Origin: Bradyrhizobium sp. ORS 285 | GTDB lineage: Bacteria > Pseudomonadota > Alphaproteobacteria > Rhizobiales > Xanthobacteraceae | Reading direction: 5' to 3' | NCBI RefSeq assembly: GCF_900176205.1 | Contig: NZ_LT859959.1 | Location: forward strand, 868,001-932,000 | Length of the DNA: 64,000 nt | In this document: piece after piece, positions 43,569-53,203 of the stretch | Layout of the letters: each line of letters opens with the position of its first letter | Numbering within the stretch: position 1 is the stretch's first letter | Translations under genes and position numbers: made by a program | Notes under the pieces: model-generated | Seen by the model: the letters and a program-made list of their open reading frames with translations, nothing else | The model's database searches: none | What the model was told of the DNA's origin: nothing

Positions 43569-43665
43569 GAGTAACTAACGGGCAGGATCGTTCGCTGGAA
43601 CAGATCTGCATTTCCAAATGCGATCGCCCTGCATGTTGATCGGGCGCGTTTTGGCTTTCGACCCG

Positions 43666-44151
43666 TTAGTTCAGTTGCGCCAGCAGAGCCTCGCGTGCTT
43701 CGGAAATGCGCCGGTAGAGCTCGTTGCTGCCGCCGGCATCGGGATGCGCTGATTTGGCGAGCCTCCGGAAGCCCGCGTTGATCTCCGTCGCCGTCAGGCG
43801 GCCCTGCAACGGCAGCTCGAGCAGCGCGCGATGGGCCTCGTCATCCTCGTCCCGCGTGAACAGATCCAGCAGCGCGCGCCGTGCCGCCCGCGCCGCGATA
43901 CGCAAGCCGTCCTGATCCTCGCGCCAGCGCTGCTGCGACATCACCAGGCAGGCGCCGAATGCAATGCGGCCCTCGGCTTCCAGCGCGTCGAGGCTGAACG
44001 GACCGACGACCTCATAGGGCGGCGCGAGCGAGACGAGCCGTCCCGTCGCGCCATCGCTGACGGGGCCAAGCCGGACCGTATCGACGATCCCCATCGACCC
44101 GTTCCAGATCACCCAGTCCACGGCACTCGTCATGCGGCCACTCGTCTTCAT
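43666..44151 (-). CDS. Small protein with C-terminal J-domain
   Basis: 161 residues from the ATG at 44151; ATG 44133 is an alternative six codons later, and neither has a strong ribosome site. The N-terminal 100 residues show no family I recognise. The C-terminal 55 residues form a J-domain (GRLTATEINAGFRRLAKSAH followed by PDAGG), with the HPD that stimulates DnaK ATPase. A J-domain at the C-terminus without zinc or substrate-binding domains marks a specialised co-chaperone. It follows a Rieske protein gene with a 40-bp gap and may help assemble an iron-sulfur or multi-subunit enzyme. Confidence 0.75.
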   Translation of the reverse strand: MKTSGRMTSAVDWVIWNGSMGIVDTVRLGPVSDGATGRLVSLAPPYEVVGPFSLDALEAEGRIAFGACLVMSQQRWREDQDGLRIAARAARRALLDLFTRDEDDEAHRALLELPLQGRLTATEINAGFRRLAKSAHPDAGGSNELYRRISEAREALLAQLN

Positions 44152-44191
44152 GCAGCGTTCGGCTGCCGCGCGCCTTTCTCTCGCGTGCCGG

Positions 44192-44530
44192 TCAGGCCGG
44201 CGCCCGCGGGAGCTTGACCGGTCCGACATCCACTTGGATCTCGTTACCCTCGATCTGCAGCGGATAGGAATGAAGCGCGTTGCGCACCAGATGCGTGACG
44301 CATTTGCCGCTCGCGCCGTCAAAGCCCCATTGATGGTGCGGGCAGGTGATCGTCTTGCCGTCGAACGTCGCCTCGCTCAGCGGCACGTCGGCATGCGGAC
44401 AGCGGCCGCGCCACGCCGTCAGCTGGCCGCCCGCGGGCCACAGCAGCAGCACGCTCTTCTTGCCGACCTGATACAGGCCCATGCCGCCTTCGGAGATCGC
44501 GCTTGTCGGACAGACTGCAGTGAAAGCCAT
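44192..44530 (-). CDS. Rieske [2Fe-2S] ferredoxin-like protein
   Basis: 112 residues. The two Rieske motifs are C44-x-H46 (RCPHAD) and C63-x-x-H66 (TCPHHQW), the ligands of a [2Fe-2S] cluster. The length and lack of other domains match soluble Rieske ferredoxins that feed electrons to oxygenases. No oxygenase gene lies in the window. Starts at ATG 44530. A further palindrome of the TGTCGC type lies about 92 bp upstream. Probably co-transcribed with the J-domain gene. Confidence 0.88.
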   Translation of the reverse strand: MAFTAVCPTSAISEGGMGLYQVGKKSVLLLWPAGGQLTAWRGRCPHADVPLSEATFDGKTITCPHHQWGFDGASGKCVTHLVRNALHSYPLQIEGNEIQVDVGPVKLPRAPA

Positions 44531-44622
44531 CGGATCGCCCGCTGATGATGCCGCTGCACATGCTCTCGCAAGTTCCGGACCAGCGGAAACAGCGCTCAGA
44601 ATGGCGACATCAGGCAGATCGT

Positions 44623-44638
44623 TGTCGCAAACGCGACA
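44623..44638. promoter_or_regulatory. TGTCGC-N4-GCGACA palindrome upstream of the Rieske gene
   Basis: Arms at 44623-44628 and 44633-44638, and a third half-site TGTCGC at 44644-44649. Similar half-sites to those at 40530 and 41789, but spaced 4 rather than 6 between the six-base cores, so membership of the same regulon is uncertain. Confidence 0.4.
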
Positions 44639-44724
44639 AGTGCTGTCGCTTGACCCTGACGGCAAAACGCCGCCCGAGAGGGCGGCGCTGCTGTCGCGAT
44701 CGCAATGTGGTTCGATGCCGAACT

Positions 44725-45672
44725 CTATTCCTTGCGCTCCGACGTCCAGCCTTTGTACTCGGCGACATTGTCGCGCGTGATCAGCTTCGACGGGAGCAAC
44801 TCGACGGTGGAGGCCGGCTTCTGGCCATTGAGCAGCCCGACGCCGATCTGCACGGCGCGGCGGGCCATGAAGAACGGGTCCTGCGAGGCCGAAGCCTGGA
44901 TCTGCTTGGTTGCGGGATCCTTCAACGCGGCCTCGATGTCGGGCGCGCCGTCGACGGAGGTGATGATGATCCCGGTGCGGCCTTGCTGGCGGGCGGCGAG
45001 ATCGGTGCCGATCGCCTGCGGATCGTTGATCGCAAAGATCGCGTCGATCTTCGGGTAGCGCGTCAGATAGCCCTGCGCGACCGTGAGGCCGCCCTCGCGC
45101 GAACCCTTGCCGTCCTGGTCGCTCGACAGCACCTTGATGCCCGGGGCCTTGGCGAACACGCTCTTGCAGCCGTTGACGCGGTCGATCACCGCCGACACTT
45201 GCGGTCCGTTCTGGATGATGACGTCGCCTTTGCCGCCGAGCTTGTCGACGATGTATTGGCACGAGATCTCACCGGCCTGCACGTTGTTGGTGGTCACGGT
45301 GGCGTCGGCGCCTTCGGCCGCGGTGTCGACCGCGACGACGAGGATGCCCGCCGCTTGCGCCTTCTTGATCGCGGGTCCGATCGCCTTCGGGTCACCGGGG
45401 TTGAGCAGGATCATGTCGACGCCTGCGGCGATGAAATTGTCGATCTGGGTGACCTGCTTGCCGAGGTCGTATTCAAAGCCGACCGCGGTGATCTTGACGT
45501 TGGGGTTGGTCTTCTTGGCCTCGAACTCCGCGCCCTTCGACAGCGCGACGAAGAACGGGTTGCCGAGCGAACCGAGCGAGACGCCGATCGATTTCAGCTC
45601 CTTGGCCGAGGATGGCGCGGAGCTCATGACAAGCGCCAGCGCAGCACCGGCGAGCGAAATGGTCTTCAACAT
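44725..45672 (-). CDS. Sugar ABC transporter periplasmic substrate-binding protein (RbsB/XylF-like)
   Basis: 315 residues from ATG 45672, with GGGAGG 8 bp upstream. The signal peptide runs to about residue 22 (SSAKE). The mature part is a periplasmic-binding-protein type 1 fold (IGVSLGSLGNPFF opening, NNVQAGEISCQYI, FAINDPQAIGTDLA), typical of ribose/xylose-type binding proteins. It delivers sugar to the permease and ATPase encoded just upstream in the same direction. Linked to a xylulokinase gene, so a pentose or pentitol is the likely ligand. Confidence 0.93.
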   Translation of the reverse strand: MLKTISLAGAALALVMSSAPSSAKELKSIGVSLGSLGNPFFVALSKGAEFEAKKTNPNVKITAVGFEYDLGKQVTQIDNFIAAGVDMILLNPGDPKAIGPAIKKAQAAGILVVAVDTAAEGADATVTTNNVQAGEISCQYIVDKLGGKGDVIIQNGPQVSAVIDRVNGCKSVFAKAPGIKVLSSDQDGKGSREGGLTVAQGYLTRYPKIDAIFAINDPQAIGTDLAARQQGRTGIIITSVDGAPDIEAALKDPATKQIQASASQDPFFMARRAVQIGVGLLNGQKPASTVELLPSKLITRDNVAEYKGWTSERKE

Positions 45673-45770
45673 TGGTTTCCTCCCTGGTCCTTTTTGAAAC
45701 CCTGCGCACGGCGGACCAGCGGCCGTGGAAGAACGATGAGGCAGGCGCCCGCGGCGCCCGCCGGTTGATC

Positions 45771-46823
45771 TCACGTGCGGGCCGAGCCCTGCAGCCGGTA
45801 GCGGTCAAGCGCGACGGCGCCGATGATGACGAGGCCCTTGATGACGTATTGCCAGATGTCGGACACGCCAACCAAGATGAGCCCGTTCGACAACACCGCG
45901 ATGATGAGCGCGCCGACGAGCGTGCCCCAGATCGAGCCGATGCCGCCGACAAAGGAGGTGCCGCCAAGGATGACCGCGGTGATGGCGTCGAGCTCGTAGG
46001 ACTGGCCGAGCTGCAGGCCGTTGGCGGCATACAGCCGCGCCGCCTGCATGCCGCCGCCGAGGCCGGCGAGCAGTCCGGACATGCCATAGACGAAAATCAG
46101 GACACCCCAGACCTTGATGCCGGCGAGCCGTGCCGCGCTCTCATTGCCGCCGACCGCGTAGATGTGCACCCCGAGCACGGTGCGGCGCAGGATCAGCCAC
46201 GAGCCCAGGATGACGAGTAGGGCGATCACCGACAACCACGGAATCGACAGCACGCCGGGAATGATCGTCAGCGAGGCGTTGCCGATGAAGGCGTAGGGGA
46301 TGGACGGATTGAACACGGTGGTGTCGGCGCCCATCAGGCGCGCGAGGCCGCGCACGGCGGTGAGCGAGCCGAGCGTGACGATGAAGGGCGGCAGCCGGAG
46401 CAGCGCGATCAGTGCGCCGTTGACGAGGCCGAAGGCGAGGCCTGTCAGCACCGCGGCCGGCAGCCACAGCGCACCGAGCTCGGGCATCTTGGACAGCGTG
46501 AGGCCGGCCATGGCTGCAGCGGCGAGGATCGAGCCGACCGAGAGATCGATGCCGCCGGTCAGGATCACGAAGGTCATGCCGGCCGCGAGCACGGTGTTGA
46601 CCGCGGCCTGCTGCAGCACGATGCCGAGATTCTGCCCGGTGAAGAAGCGCCCTTCGGAGAGCATGTGGAAGCCGATGCACAGGATCAGCAGCACCGGCAG
46701 CATGCCGGCGGCGCGGATCATCAGCCGCAGCCGCTGCTGCTTGTTGTCGGATGTCGACGGCAGGGGCGCGACCTTTGCTTGCGCTGCCGCGGGCTTGGCT
46801 TGCGCCGAACTGTTGTCAGGCAT
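45771..46823 (-). CDS. Sugar ABC transporter permease (RbsC-like)
   Basis: 350 residues. A 40-residue Ala/Gln/Lys-rich N-terminus precedes 8-10 membrane segments. The family signatures [14 protein letters not shown] and [15 protein letters not shown] are clear. It forms the membrane channel of a CUT2-type sugar importer. Its start lies 8 bp inside the ATPase gene, indicating coupling. Confidence 0.94.
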   Translation of the reverse strand: MPDNSSAQAKPAAAQAKVAPLPSTSDNKQQRLRLMIRAAGMLPVLLILCIGFHMLSEGRFFTGQNLGIVLQQAAVNTVLAAGMTFVILTGGIDLSVGSILAAAAMAGLTLSKMPELGALWLPAAVLTGLAFGLVNGALIALLRLPPFIVTLGSLTAVRGLARLMGADTTVFNPSIPYAFIGNASLTIIPGVLSIPWLSVIALLVILGSWLILRRTVLGVHIYAVGGNESAARLAGIKVWGVLIFVYGMSGLLAGLGGGMQAARLYAANGLQLGQSYELDAITAVILGGTSFVGGIGSIWGTLVGALIIAVLSNGLILVGVSDIWQYVIKGLVIIGAVALDRYRLQGSART

Positions 46824-48339
46824 CGACGTGCTCCGTCCCGGTGGCCAGCGCCATGATGTCTTCCTGGGTGATGGGTGATGTCGTGCTCTGATGCAGCTCG
46901 CCGGCGAGATGTCCCTCGCGCATCACCAGGACGCGGTCGCAGATGCCGAGAATCTCCGGCAGGTCGGACGAGATCACCAGGATCGCGGTGCCGGCCTTGG
47001 CGAGGTTGTCGATGATCGAATAGATCTCCGACTTGGCGCCGACATCGACGCCGCGCGTCGGCTCGTCCAGGATCAGCACCTTCGGCGCGGTCGCGAGCAG
47101 CCGCGACAGCAGCACCTTCTGCTGATTGCCGCCCGACAGGCCACCGACGGTGACGCCGGGATTGGGCGCGCGGATGCCGAGCGCGCTGAACGCCTCGTCG
47201 GCTCGCTCGCGAGCCTTGTCGCGATCGAGCAGGCCGCCGAGCCTGGCATCGCGACCGATCACCGCAAGATTGATGTTGTCGGCGCAGGACATGTCGAGGA
47301 ACAGCCCGAGCGCCTTGCGGTCCTCGGTGAGATAGGCGATGCCGGCATCGAGCGCATCGCGCGGCGTGGCGATGTCGATGCGCTCGCCGTCGAGTTCGAC
47401 ATGGCCGGTGGTCTTGGGTGTCGCACCGATGATGAGATGCGCAAGCTCGGTGCGTCCGGCGCCGATCAACCCGGCGAGGCCGACGACCTCGCCGGCATGC
47501 ACCGTGAGCGAGCAGCCCTTGACGCGATGGCCGTCGCCGAGATCGACCGCCGAGAGCACGGCGCGGTCGCGCCTGGCATGCGGGTCGTGATCCTTCTTGT
47601 AGAACGACGAGACGTCGCGGCCGACCATCATGCGGACGATGCTGTCGGCGCGGATCTCCGGCCTGTCGAGCGAGCCGACCAGGCGGCCGTCGCGCAGCAC
47701 GGTGACGCGGTCACCGAGAGCATAGACCTCGTCCATGCGGTGCGAGATGTAGATGATGGCGAGGCCTTCGCTGCGCAGCTGGCGGATCAGCGCGAACAGC
47801 TTCTCGCTCTCGCCGGCCGACAAGGATGTCGTCGGCTCGTCCATGATCAGGATCTTGGAGCGCGCATGCAGCGCGCGGGCGATCTCGACCAGCTGGCGCT
47901 GTCCCATCGACAAATCCGCGACCAGTGTTGCGGCCGAGAAATCAGCGCCGAGCCGCTGCAGGATCGGTCCGACGGCCTCGCGCATCGCGTTGCGCGCCAG
48001 CAGGCCGGATTGTGACAGCTCGCGTCCGAGATAGATGTTTTCGGCGACCGTCAGGTTCGGCGCCAGCGACAACTCCTGGTAGATGATCGCGATGCCGGCA
48101 TTGCGGCCGCCCATCGGCCCTTCGATGCGGGCCACCTGGCCCTCGATGCGGATCTCGCCGCCGGGATCGGGGCGATAGGCACCGGACAGGATCTTCATCA
48201 ATGTGGATTTGCCGGCGCCGTTTTCGCCCATCAACGCATGGACTTCGCCGGCATAGACGGTGAGGTCGACCTTCTGCAGGGCCTTGATGGTGAAGAATGA
48301 CTTCGACACCCCGCGCATCTCGAGGATCGGACCGTTCAT
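46816..48339 (-). CDS. Sugar ABC transporter ATP-binding protein (RbsA/XylG-like)
   Basis: 507 residues from ATG 48339, with GGGAGG just upstream. Two ABC domains: the first has Walker [10 protein letters not shown] (38-46) and an [15 protein letters not shown] signature region; the second has the degenerate Walker [10 protein letters not shown] and [13 protein letters not shown] usual for RbsA. It powers import of a monosaccharide. First gene of the ATPase-permease-binding protein set, 153 bp after xylB. Confidence 0.95.
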   Translation of the reverse strand: MNGPILEMRGVSKSFFTIKALQKVDLTVYAGEVHALMGENGAGKSTLMKILSGAYRPDPGGEIRIEGQVARIEGPMGGRNAGIAIIYQELSLAPNLTVAENIYLGRELSQSGLLARNAMREAVGPILQRLGADFSAATLVADLSMGQRQLVEIARALHARSKILIMDEPTTSLSAGESEKLFALIRQLRSEGLAIIYISHRMDEVYALGDRVTVLRDGRLVGSLDRPEIRADSIVRMMVGRDVSSFYKKDHDPHARRDRAVLSAVDLGDGHRVKGCSLTVHAGEVVGLAGLIGAGRTELAHLIIGATPKTTGHVELDGERIDIATPRDALDAGIAYLTEDRKALGLFLDMSCADNINLAVIGRDARLGGLLDRDKARERADEAFSALGIRAPNPGVTVGGLSGGNQQKVLLSRLLATAPKVLILDEPTRGVDVGAKSEIYSIIDNLAKAGTAILVISSDLPEILGICDRVLVMREGHLAGELHQSTTSPITQEDIMALATGTEHVDA

Positions 48340-48492
48340 CGTGCCTCCCAACGCACGTCGTCTTATCTCCCGCGGCTCGTTGATGTCGGCGCGGGGACGC
48401 CATTAAACTAGAGGCTGTTGCCGAATACAATATCAAAGACCATCGGCTACAACACGTCGGCGCGAGAGGCAGCGTGTTTTCGCCGGACTGCT

Positions 48493-49935
48493 CTAGGATC
48501 TGCGATAGAGCCGGCGCCAGCGCGGCAGCCGCTCGGCATAATCGGCCGCCAGCGCAGGATCGGGCGCGAAGGTCCGCAGGCGCGCTGGCGGCGTGCAAAC
48601 ATCAGCGATGGCTTCGCCGGTGACCGCCAGCCGTGCCAGCCGCGCAGCTCCAAAGGCGGCGCCGGTCTCGCCCTCTGCCAGCCGATGGATCGGGATGTCG
48701 AGGACGTTCGCCAGGATCGCGAGCCAGAGGTCGGAGCGCGAGCCGCCGCCGATCGCATCAGCTTCGGGAATCACGAGACCCGTGTCCGTCAGCGCATCAC
48801 GGCAATCGGCGAGTGCAAAGGCGACGCCTTCGAGCACGGCCTGCACGATGGCGTTGCGATCCGTCGCATGGCTCAGGCCGTCGAGCAGGCCACGGACATT
48901 CGGATCATCGTGCGGCGTGCGTTCGCCGGCGAGATAGGGCAGGAAGCTGACCGGCGAGGGCGCGGCGGGCGATGCGCCAAGCGGCGCGAGCAGCTCGGCT
49001 TCGCTGACGCCGAGCAGCCGCGCGATCCAGGCGAGGCAGGAGGCGGCCGACAACATCGCGCCGGCCTGCAGCCACAGCGCCGGGATGGCATGGCAGAAGG
49101 TGTGAACGACGCGCTCGGGATTGGCCGTGACCGACCCGACCGGCGTGACGACGGCGCCTGATGTGCCCAGCGTGATGAAGGTGGCGCCCGGCCTGACAGC
49201 GCCGATGCCGACCGCGCCGGCCGGATTGTCACCCCCGCCGCCGGCGATGACCGGCTGTTTGCTCATGCCCCAGTGTTCCGCAAGATCGGCGCGTAATCGT
49301 CTGGCGGGTGCGCAGCCTTCGACCAGGCGCGGCATCTCCGCGCGCGTGAGGCCGGTGGCGGCGAGCCCCTCGTCGGACCAGTCGCGCTTGACGACATCGA
49401 GCCACAGTGAGCCCGATGCATCCGAGACATCCTCGATCGCTTCGCCGGACAGCACGAGCCGGACATAGGCCTTCGGCAGCAGCACGAGGCGGGTGGCGTC
49501 GAAGATCTCCGGCTCTTGGTTCGCGACCCACAAAAGCTTCGGCGCGGCGAAGCCTGGCATCGCCTTGTTGCCGGTGATCCGCCGCAGCTCCGGCCAGCGC
49601 TGTTCCAGCACGGCGCACTCGGCCGCCGAACGGCCGTCGTTCCAGAGAATGCACGGGCGGAGCGGCGTGAGGCTGGCATCGAGCAGCACCGGACCGTGCA
49701 TCTGGCCTGATAGCCCGATGCCCGTGACCGCCGCCAGATCGCGGCCTTGATCGGCCTTCAGCGCGTCGAGTGTCGCGAACACGGCGGCGATCCAGGCCGC
49801 AGGATCCTGCTCCGCCCAGCCCGGCCGCGGCACGTCGATGCGCAGCGCCTGGCTGCGGCTCGCGATCACGCGCTGCGCGTCGTCGACGAGAATGGTCTTC
49901 ACGGCTGACGTGCCGAGATCGATGCCGAGATACAT
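48493..49935 (-). CDS. xylB: Xylulokinase
   Basis: 480 residues, FGGY carbohydrate kinase family. It phosphorylates D-xylulose to xylulose 5-phosphate. Phosphate-binding GIDLGTSAVKT (4-14), IGLSGQMHG (73-81) and WND (98-100) match XylB substrate residues, and catalytic Asp236 lies in GGGGDN. The full length is normal. The same-strand ABC transporter downstream suggests uptake and use of xylose, xylitol, arabitol or a similar sugar. No xylose isomerase is in the window; the SDR at 51021 could supply a ketose from a polyol, which is speculation. Confidence 0.93.
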   Translation of the reverse strand: MYLGIDLGTSAVKTILVDDAQRVIASRSQALRIDVPRPGWAEQDPAAWIAAVFATLDALKADQGRDLAAVTGIGLSGQMHGPVLLDASLTPLRPCILWNDGRSAAECAVLEQRWPELRRITGNKAMPGFAAPKLLWVANQEPEIFDATRLVLLPKAYVRLVLSGEAIEDVSDASGSLWLDVVKRDWSDEGLAATGLTRAEMPRLVEGCAPARRLRADLAEHWGMSKQPVIAGGGGDNPAGAVGIGAVRPGATFITLGTSGAVVTPVGSVTANPERVVHTFCHAIPALWLQAGAMLSAASCLAWIARLLGVSEAELLAPLGASPAAPSPVSFLPYLAGERTPHDDPNVRGLLDGLSHATDRNAIVQAVLEGVAFALADCRDALTDTGLVIPEADAIGGGSRSDLWLAILANVLDIPIHRLAEGETGAAFGAARLARLAVTGEAIADVCTPPARLRTFAPDPALAADYAERLPRWRRLYRRS

Positions 49936-50121
49936 GAAGGAATGGCCCGCAGCGTTCCTTGGTCCTTACGTGCGGCATGGCAATCTTCATCGATGGGTAC
50001 AGGAACCACGTTAGGCGGCTTTGGAACAGCGTACCGGAGGCGACGAAGACGATGGCCGACGAGCTGACGTTAGCGTGAGCGGGACAAGAGTCTAGAGGTT
50101 TGGCTTTGAATGAAGCTCAGG

Positions 50122-50152
50122 AAAAAGGGCTTCCGCCTAAGCGGCGGAAGCC
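50122..50152 (-). terminator. Rho-independent terminator of the trefoil-like gene
   Basis: Read on the minus strand, a perfect 10-bp stem (50143-50152 / 50128-50137) with a 5-base loop is followed by CTTTTT. It lies 28 bp after the stop of the gene at 50180. Confidence 0.88.
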
Positions 50153-50179
50153 ATCTCTTTGGGCTGAATTACGACGGAT

Positions 50180-50662
50180 TCACGTGGACGTTTTCTGCGC
50201 TTGCCAACGTTGTCGTCCTGATCCGTCATCGGTCTCGATGAGGTCCACCTTTTCGCCGTCAGCGCTGCAACTCAAATAGACGCGCCCCTTCTCGGTGCCG
50301 CCCACCACGAGAATGTTATAGTAATCGCAGATTGGGGAATTTGCCGGCACGAACCGCCAGCGCTGTCGGCCGCTGAGATCATCATTCGCGATCAGATTCA
50401 CCGTCGTACCGTCCACCGAACAGCTGAGGTACATTTTGGTCGGATCTGTACCTGTCTGCATCTTGATGTTGTATACTCCGGGGAAATCCGGCACTTCCTC
50501 CGCGGACCAAATTTGGCGTCCGCTGCCATCATCGGCATCGAACAGATCGACGCTGCCGGATGATTTGCAACTCAGTAGAGAACGCGCGGAGTTGAGACCG
50601 CGAAGAACCTGGAAATTGTAGGGGCCCTTGTCAGGCAAAACCGTGCTCTTGTTGGCGGGCAT
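50180..50662 (-). CDS. Three-repeat, beta-trefoil-like small protein
   Basis: 160 residues, with GGAGCAC before the ATG. Three homologous repeats of about 50 residues start near 15, 64 and 112. Each opens with Tyr-Asn-Phe/Ile, has LSC in its middle, and ends near SGRQIW or SGRQRW. Threefold repetition at this length suggests a beta-trefoil, the fold of R-type lectins and fascin-like domains. There is no signal peptide. Sugar binding is possible but unproven; the pentose genes downstream are separated from it by a terminator. Single-gene unit. Confidence 0.65.
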   Translation of the reverse strand: MPANKSTVLPDKGPYNFQVLRGLNSARSLLSCKSSGSVDLFDADDGSGRQIWSAEEVPDFPGVYNIKMQTGTDPTKMYLSCSVDGTTVNLIANDDLSGRQRWRFVPANSPICDYYNILVVGGTEKGRVYLSCSADGEKVDLIETDDGSGRQRWQAQKTST

Positions 50663-51020
50663 CGTCGTGCTCCTCGAAATAGGGGGGATCGAAAACGCTG
50701 GTGACGCTAGCGCCGGCCGCCGCGGCGATCAGTGAAGCGCTTCACAGAATGCAATCTCAGGTGGTAAATTGGTTTTGAAGCCCGTGGTAACGCTTCGTTA
50801 ACGCGCTTGCTGTTGAGCGCCGAACGGCCACGTCCGGAGCATCGATCTGGCGATCGGCTCCCGCATCAAACGCGCAGCTCCGTCCCATGACCTTGTCGCT
50901 CGCTTTCGCCGCGCTGTTGCCGGTCCGCTGCTGCGTGATAACAGGTGACGGCGGCCGTCGACCGCACGTCATGTTCATGATCATCGCTTTGAGCCACGCA
51001 CGGATCCCAAGGAGAACCAC
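50663..51020. other. 358-bp divergent intergenic region
   Basis: Control region between the trefoil-like gene and the SDR gene. It contains the palindrome at 50732-50745; no small gene is supported. AAGGAGAACC just before 51021 is the SDR ribosome site. Confidence 0.6.
50732..50745. promoter_or_regulatory. Perfect 14-bp palindrome GTGAAGCGCTTCAC
   Basis: Symmetric with a central CG, the general form of LacI/GalR-family operators. It lies 70 bp upstream of the trefoil-like gene and 276 bp upstream of the SDR gene. No LacI-family regulator is in the window. Confidence 0.45.
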
Positions 51021-51833
51021 ATGCATCAGCCGTCCCGTCTCGTCGGACAATACGCGCTGGTCACCGGCGCTGCGCAGGGCATCGGCCGCGCGATTGCGGT
51101 GCGCTTTGCCGAGGAGGGGGCGCATGTCGCGGTCAATTTCGGCGGGCCGTCGTCCTCCGGAGAGGAGACCCTGGCGCTGGTGCGGGCGGCGTCTTTTGCG
51201 CGCGGACACGAAGCTCGCGATCACTTCGCGGTGAAGGCCGACATCGGCGTCGAGGCAGACATCGCCGCGATGTTCGAGACGGTGCTGGCGCGCTGGCCGC
51301 GGCTCGACTGCCTCGTCAACAATGCCGGCTTCCAGCGGGAGTCGCCGAGCGAGGCGCTCGACGTCGACGCCTATCGCGCCATTCTCGAGGTCAATCTTAC
51401 CGGCGCCGTGCTGTGCGCGCGCCATGCGCTGGCGCATTTCGTCGCGCGCGGCGGCGGCAACATCATCAATACGTCGAGCGTGCACGAGATTATCCCGAAG
51501 CCCGGCTATCTCGCTTATTCGATCAGCAAGAGCGCGATGGCCGGTCTGACGCGGACGCTCGCTCTGGAATTCGCAGGGCGTGGCATTCGGGTGAATTCCG
51601 TCGGGCCCGGCGCAGTGGATACGCCGATCAACGCTGCCTGGACCGACGATCCGGTGAAGCGGGCGGCGGTCGAGTCTCACATCCCGATGGGGCGCGTCGC
51701 GAGCCCGGAGGAGATCGCCGGCGTGTTCGCCTTCCTGGCCTCGTCGGAGGCGAGCTACATCACCGGACAGACGATCTATGCTTGCGGCGGCATCACGCTG
51801 TTCGGGGAATTCCGCGACAATTGGGCGAGCTGA
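51021..51833 (+). CDS. Short-chain dehydrogenase/reductase (glucose 1-dehydrogenase-like)
   Basis: 270 residues, preceded by AAGGAG. Classical SDR: TGAAQGIG (cofactor loop, about 14-21), NNAG (about 97-100), catalytic Ser in NTSSVHE (about 150), YLAYSISK (catalytic Tyr and Lys about 163-171) and PGAVDTPI. The pattern fits NAD(P)-dependent polyol, glucose or ketone dehydrogenases. Proximity to the pentose module suggests a sugar or polyol substrate, which is inference. Not in an operon. Confidence 0.92.
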   Translation: MHQPSRLVGQYALVTGAAQGIGRAIAVRFAEEGAHVAVNFGGPSSSGEETLALVRAASFARGHEARDHFAVKADIGVEADIAAMFETVLARWPRLDCLVNNAGFQRESPSEALDVDAYRAILEVNLTGAVLCARHALAHFVARGGGNIINTSSVHEIIPKPGYLAYSISKSAMAGLTRTLALEFAGRGIRVNSVGPGAVDTPINAAWTDDPVKRAAVESHIPMGRVASPEEIAGVFAFLASSEASYITGQTIYACGGITLFGEFRDNWAS

Positions 51834-51977
51834 TCGTCGAGGCCGAACGCGCCACTCGAACTGTCGTCATCCGGGTGAGGATCTCTTAAGCATCACCGGC
51901 GCATGGCAGCCCTTCGCCGCTGCGGCGATATTTCGTTAAGGGGCGGGTACGATATTGCCCGCCTTGGCGAAAATGGA

Positions 51978-53108
51978 ATGGCGATGCATCGACTGGACCC
52001 CGAGACTCGTCGCGAGCTCGCGCATCTGCTGTACAGCTCGATGCCGCTGGTCGGCACGATCTCGGCTGCGGCGGTCGTGATCGGGACCGTGATGGCGTGG
52101 GTCGCGTGGGATCCGGGCTACGCGATCATTACCGCCGCGCTGCTGGTGATCGGCGCCTTCCGCGTCGTCAAGCTCCTGATGTTCGCGGCGCGCTTCGATC
52201 GCCTTGGCCATGACGACATCATTCGTTGGGAGCTTTTCTACGGGATTGGCGCCGCCGCGTTCGGACTTGCCGTCGGCGCCTTGTCGGTGCGTGCGTTTCA
52301 GCTCGGCGACAGCCCCGGCATCTGGATGTGCTTCGGCCTGTCGATGGCGTTCTGCGTCGGCATCGTCTCGCGCGTCAGCCCGTGGATCGTGATGACCTCG
52401 TCGGCGGTGCTGCTGATCCCGACCGTGATCGCGTGTCTGTTGCAGCCGGAACCGGTCTATCGCATGGGTGCCGGCATGGTGGTGCTATTTTGGATCACCT
52501 TGCGCGGTACGTCGTATCGGCTCACGGCGGCCTTCACGGAGCGCATCATGGCGCAGCAGGCGCTGGTCCGTCAGGCGCATCAGGATTTTCTCACCAAACT
52601 GCCGAACCGCGCGGCCTTCATCTCGGCGCTGAGCCGTTGCGACCGCCCGGTCGCGATCATCGCGGTCGATCTCGACGGCTTCAAGCTCGTCAACGATCGC
52701 TTCGGGCATCAGGCCGGAGACGAACTGCTGTGCCAGGTCGGGGCGCGCCTGCAGGATTGTCTCGGTGACACCGGCATCGCGGCGCGGTTCGGCGGCGACG
52801 AATTCATGTTGCTGCTGCCGCGGGGCGGACGCGATGCGGCGCTCGCCCTCGCCGAGGCCGCGGTGACGGCGCTGGCCGAGCCGTTCACGCTGGCCGGAAC
52901 ACGCGTTCAGATCGGCGCCAGCGCGGGCATCCTGGTCACGGATGATCGTCAGGCCGAGACCGAAGCGTTGCTCGATCAGGCCGACCGCGCGCTGTACGCC
53001 GCGAAGCGGGCCGGCGGTCAGCGATGCTGCTGGGCTGACGCCGAAATCTCCGTCAGTTCAGCATGGACTCACTACGACGCCGTACCGGCGCTGTCGCCCG
53101 CGGGCTAG
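51978..53108 (+). CDS. Membrane diguanylate cyclase (GGDEF)
   Basis: 376 residues from ATG 51978; ATG 51984 is also possible. Residues about 18-175 form six membrane segments. The C-terminal domain has DFLTKLPNRAAF, the DLDGFK metal site and intact GGDEF (272-276), so it should make c-di-GMP. No RxxD inhibitory site precedes GGDEF, so product inhibition is unlikely. It shares its whole architecture with the gene at 60506-61660. No EAL domain. Confidence 0.92.
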   Translation: MAMHRLDPETRRELAHLLYSSMPLVGTISAAAVVIGTVMAWVAWDPGYAIITAALLVIGAFRVVKLLMFAARFDRLGHDDIIRWELFYGIGAAAFGLAVGALSVRAFQLGDSPGIWMCFGLSMAFCVGIVSRVSPWIVMTSSAVLLIPTVIACLLQPEPVYRMGAGMVVLFWITLRGTSYRLTAAFTERIMAQQALVRQAHQDFLTKLPNRAAFISALSRCDRPVAIIAVDLDGFKLVNDRFGHQAGDELLCQVGARLQDCLGDTGIAARFGGDEFMLLLPRGGRDAALALAEAAVTALAEPFTLAGTRVQIGASAGILVTDDRQAETEALLDQADRALYAAKRAGGQRCCWADAEISVSSAWTHYDAVPALSPAG

Positions 53109-53203
53109 CCGCGCGAAGGCCTGTTCTGCGCAGCGCAGCGTTGGCAACGCCGGTGCGAGCCGGCTATCCTGCCGCCAGGAAAAAAATCCAGGAGGATCGG
53201 CCG

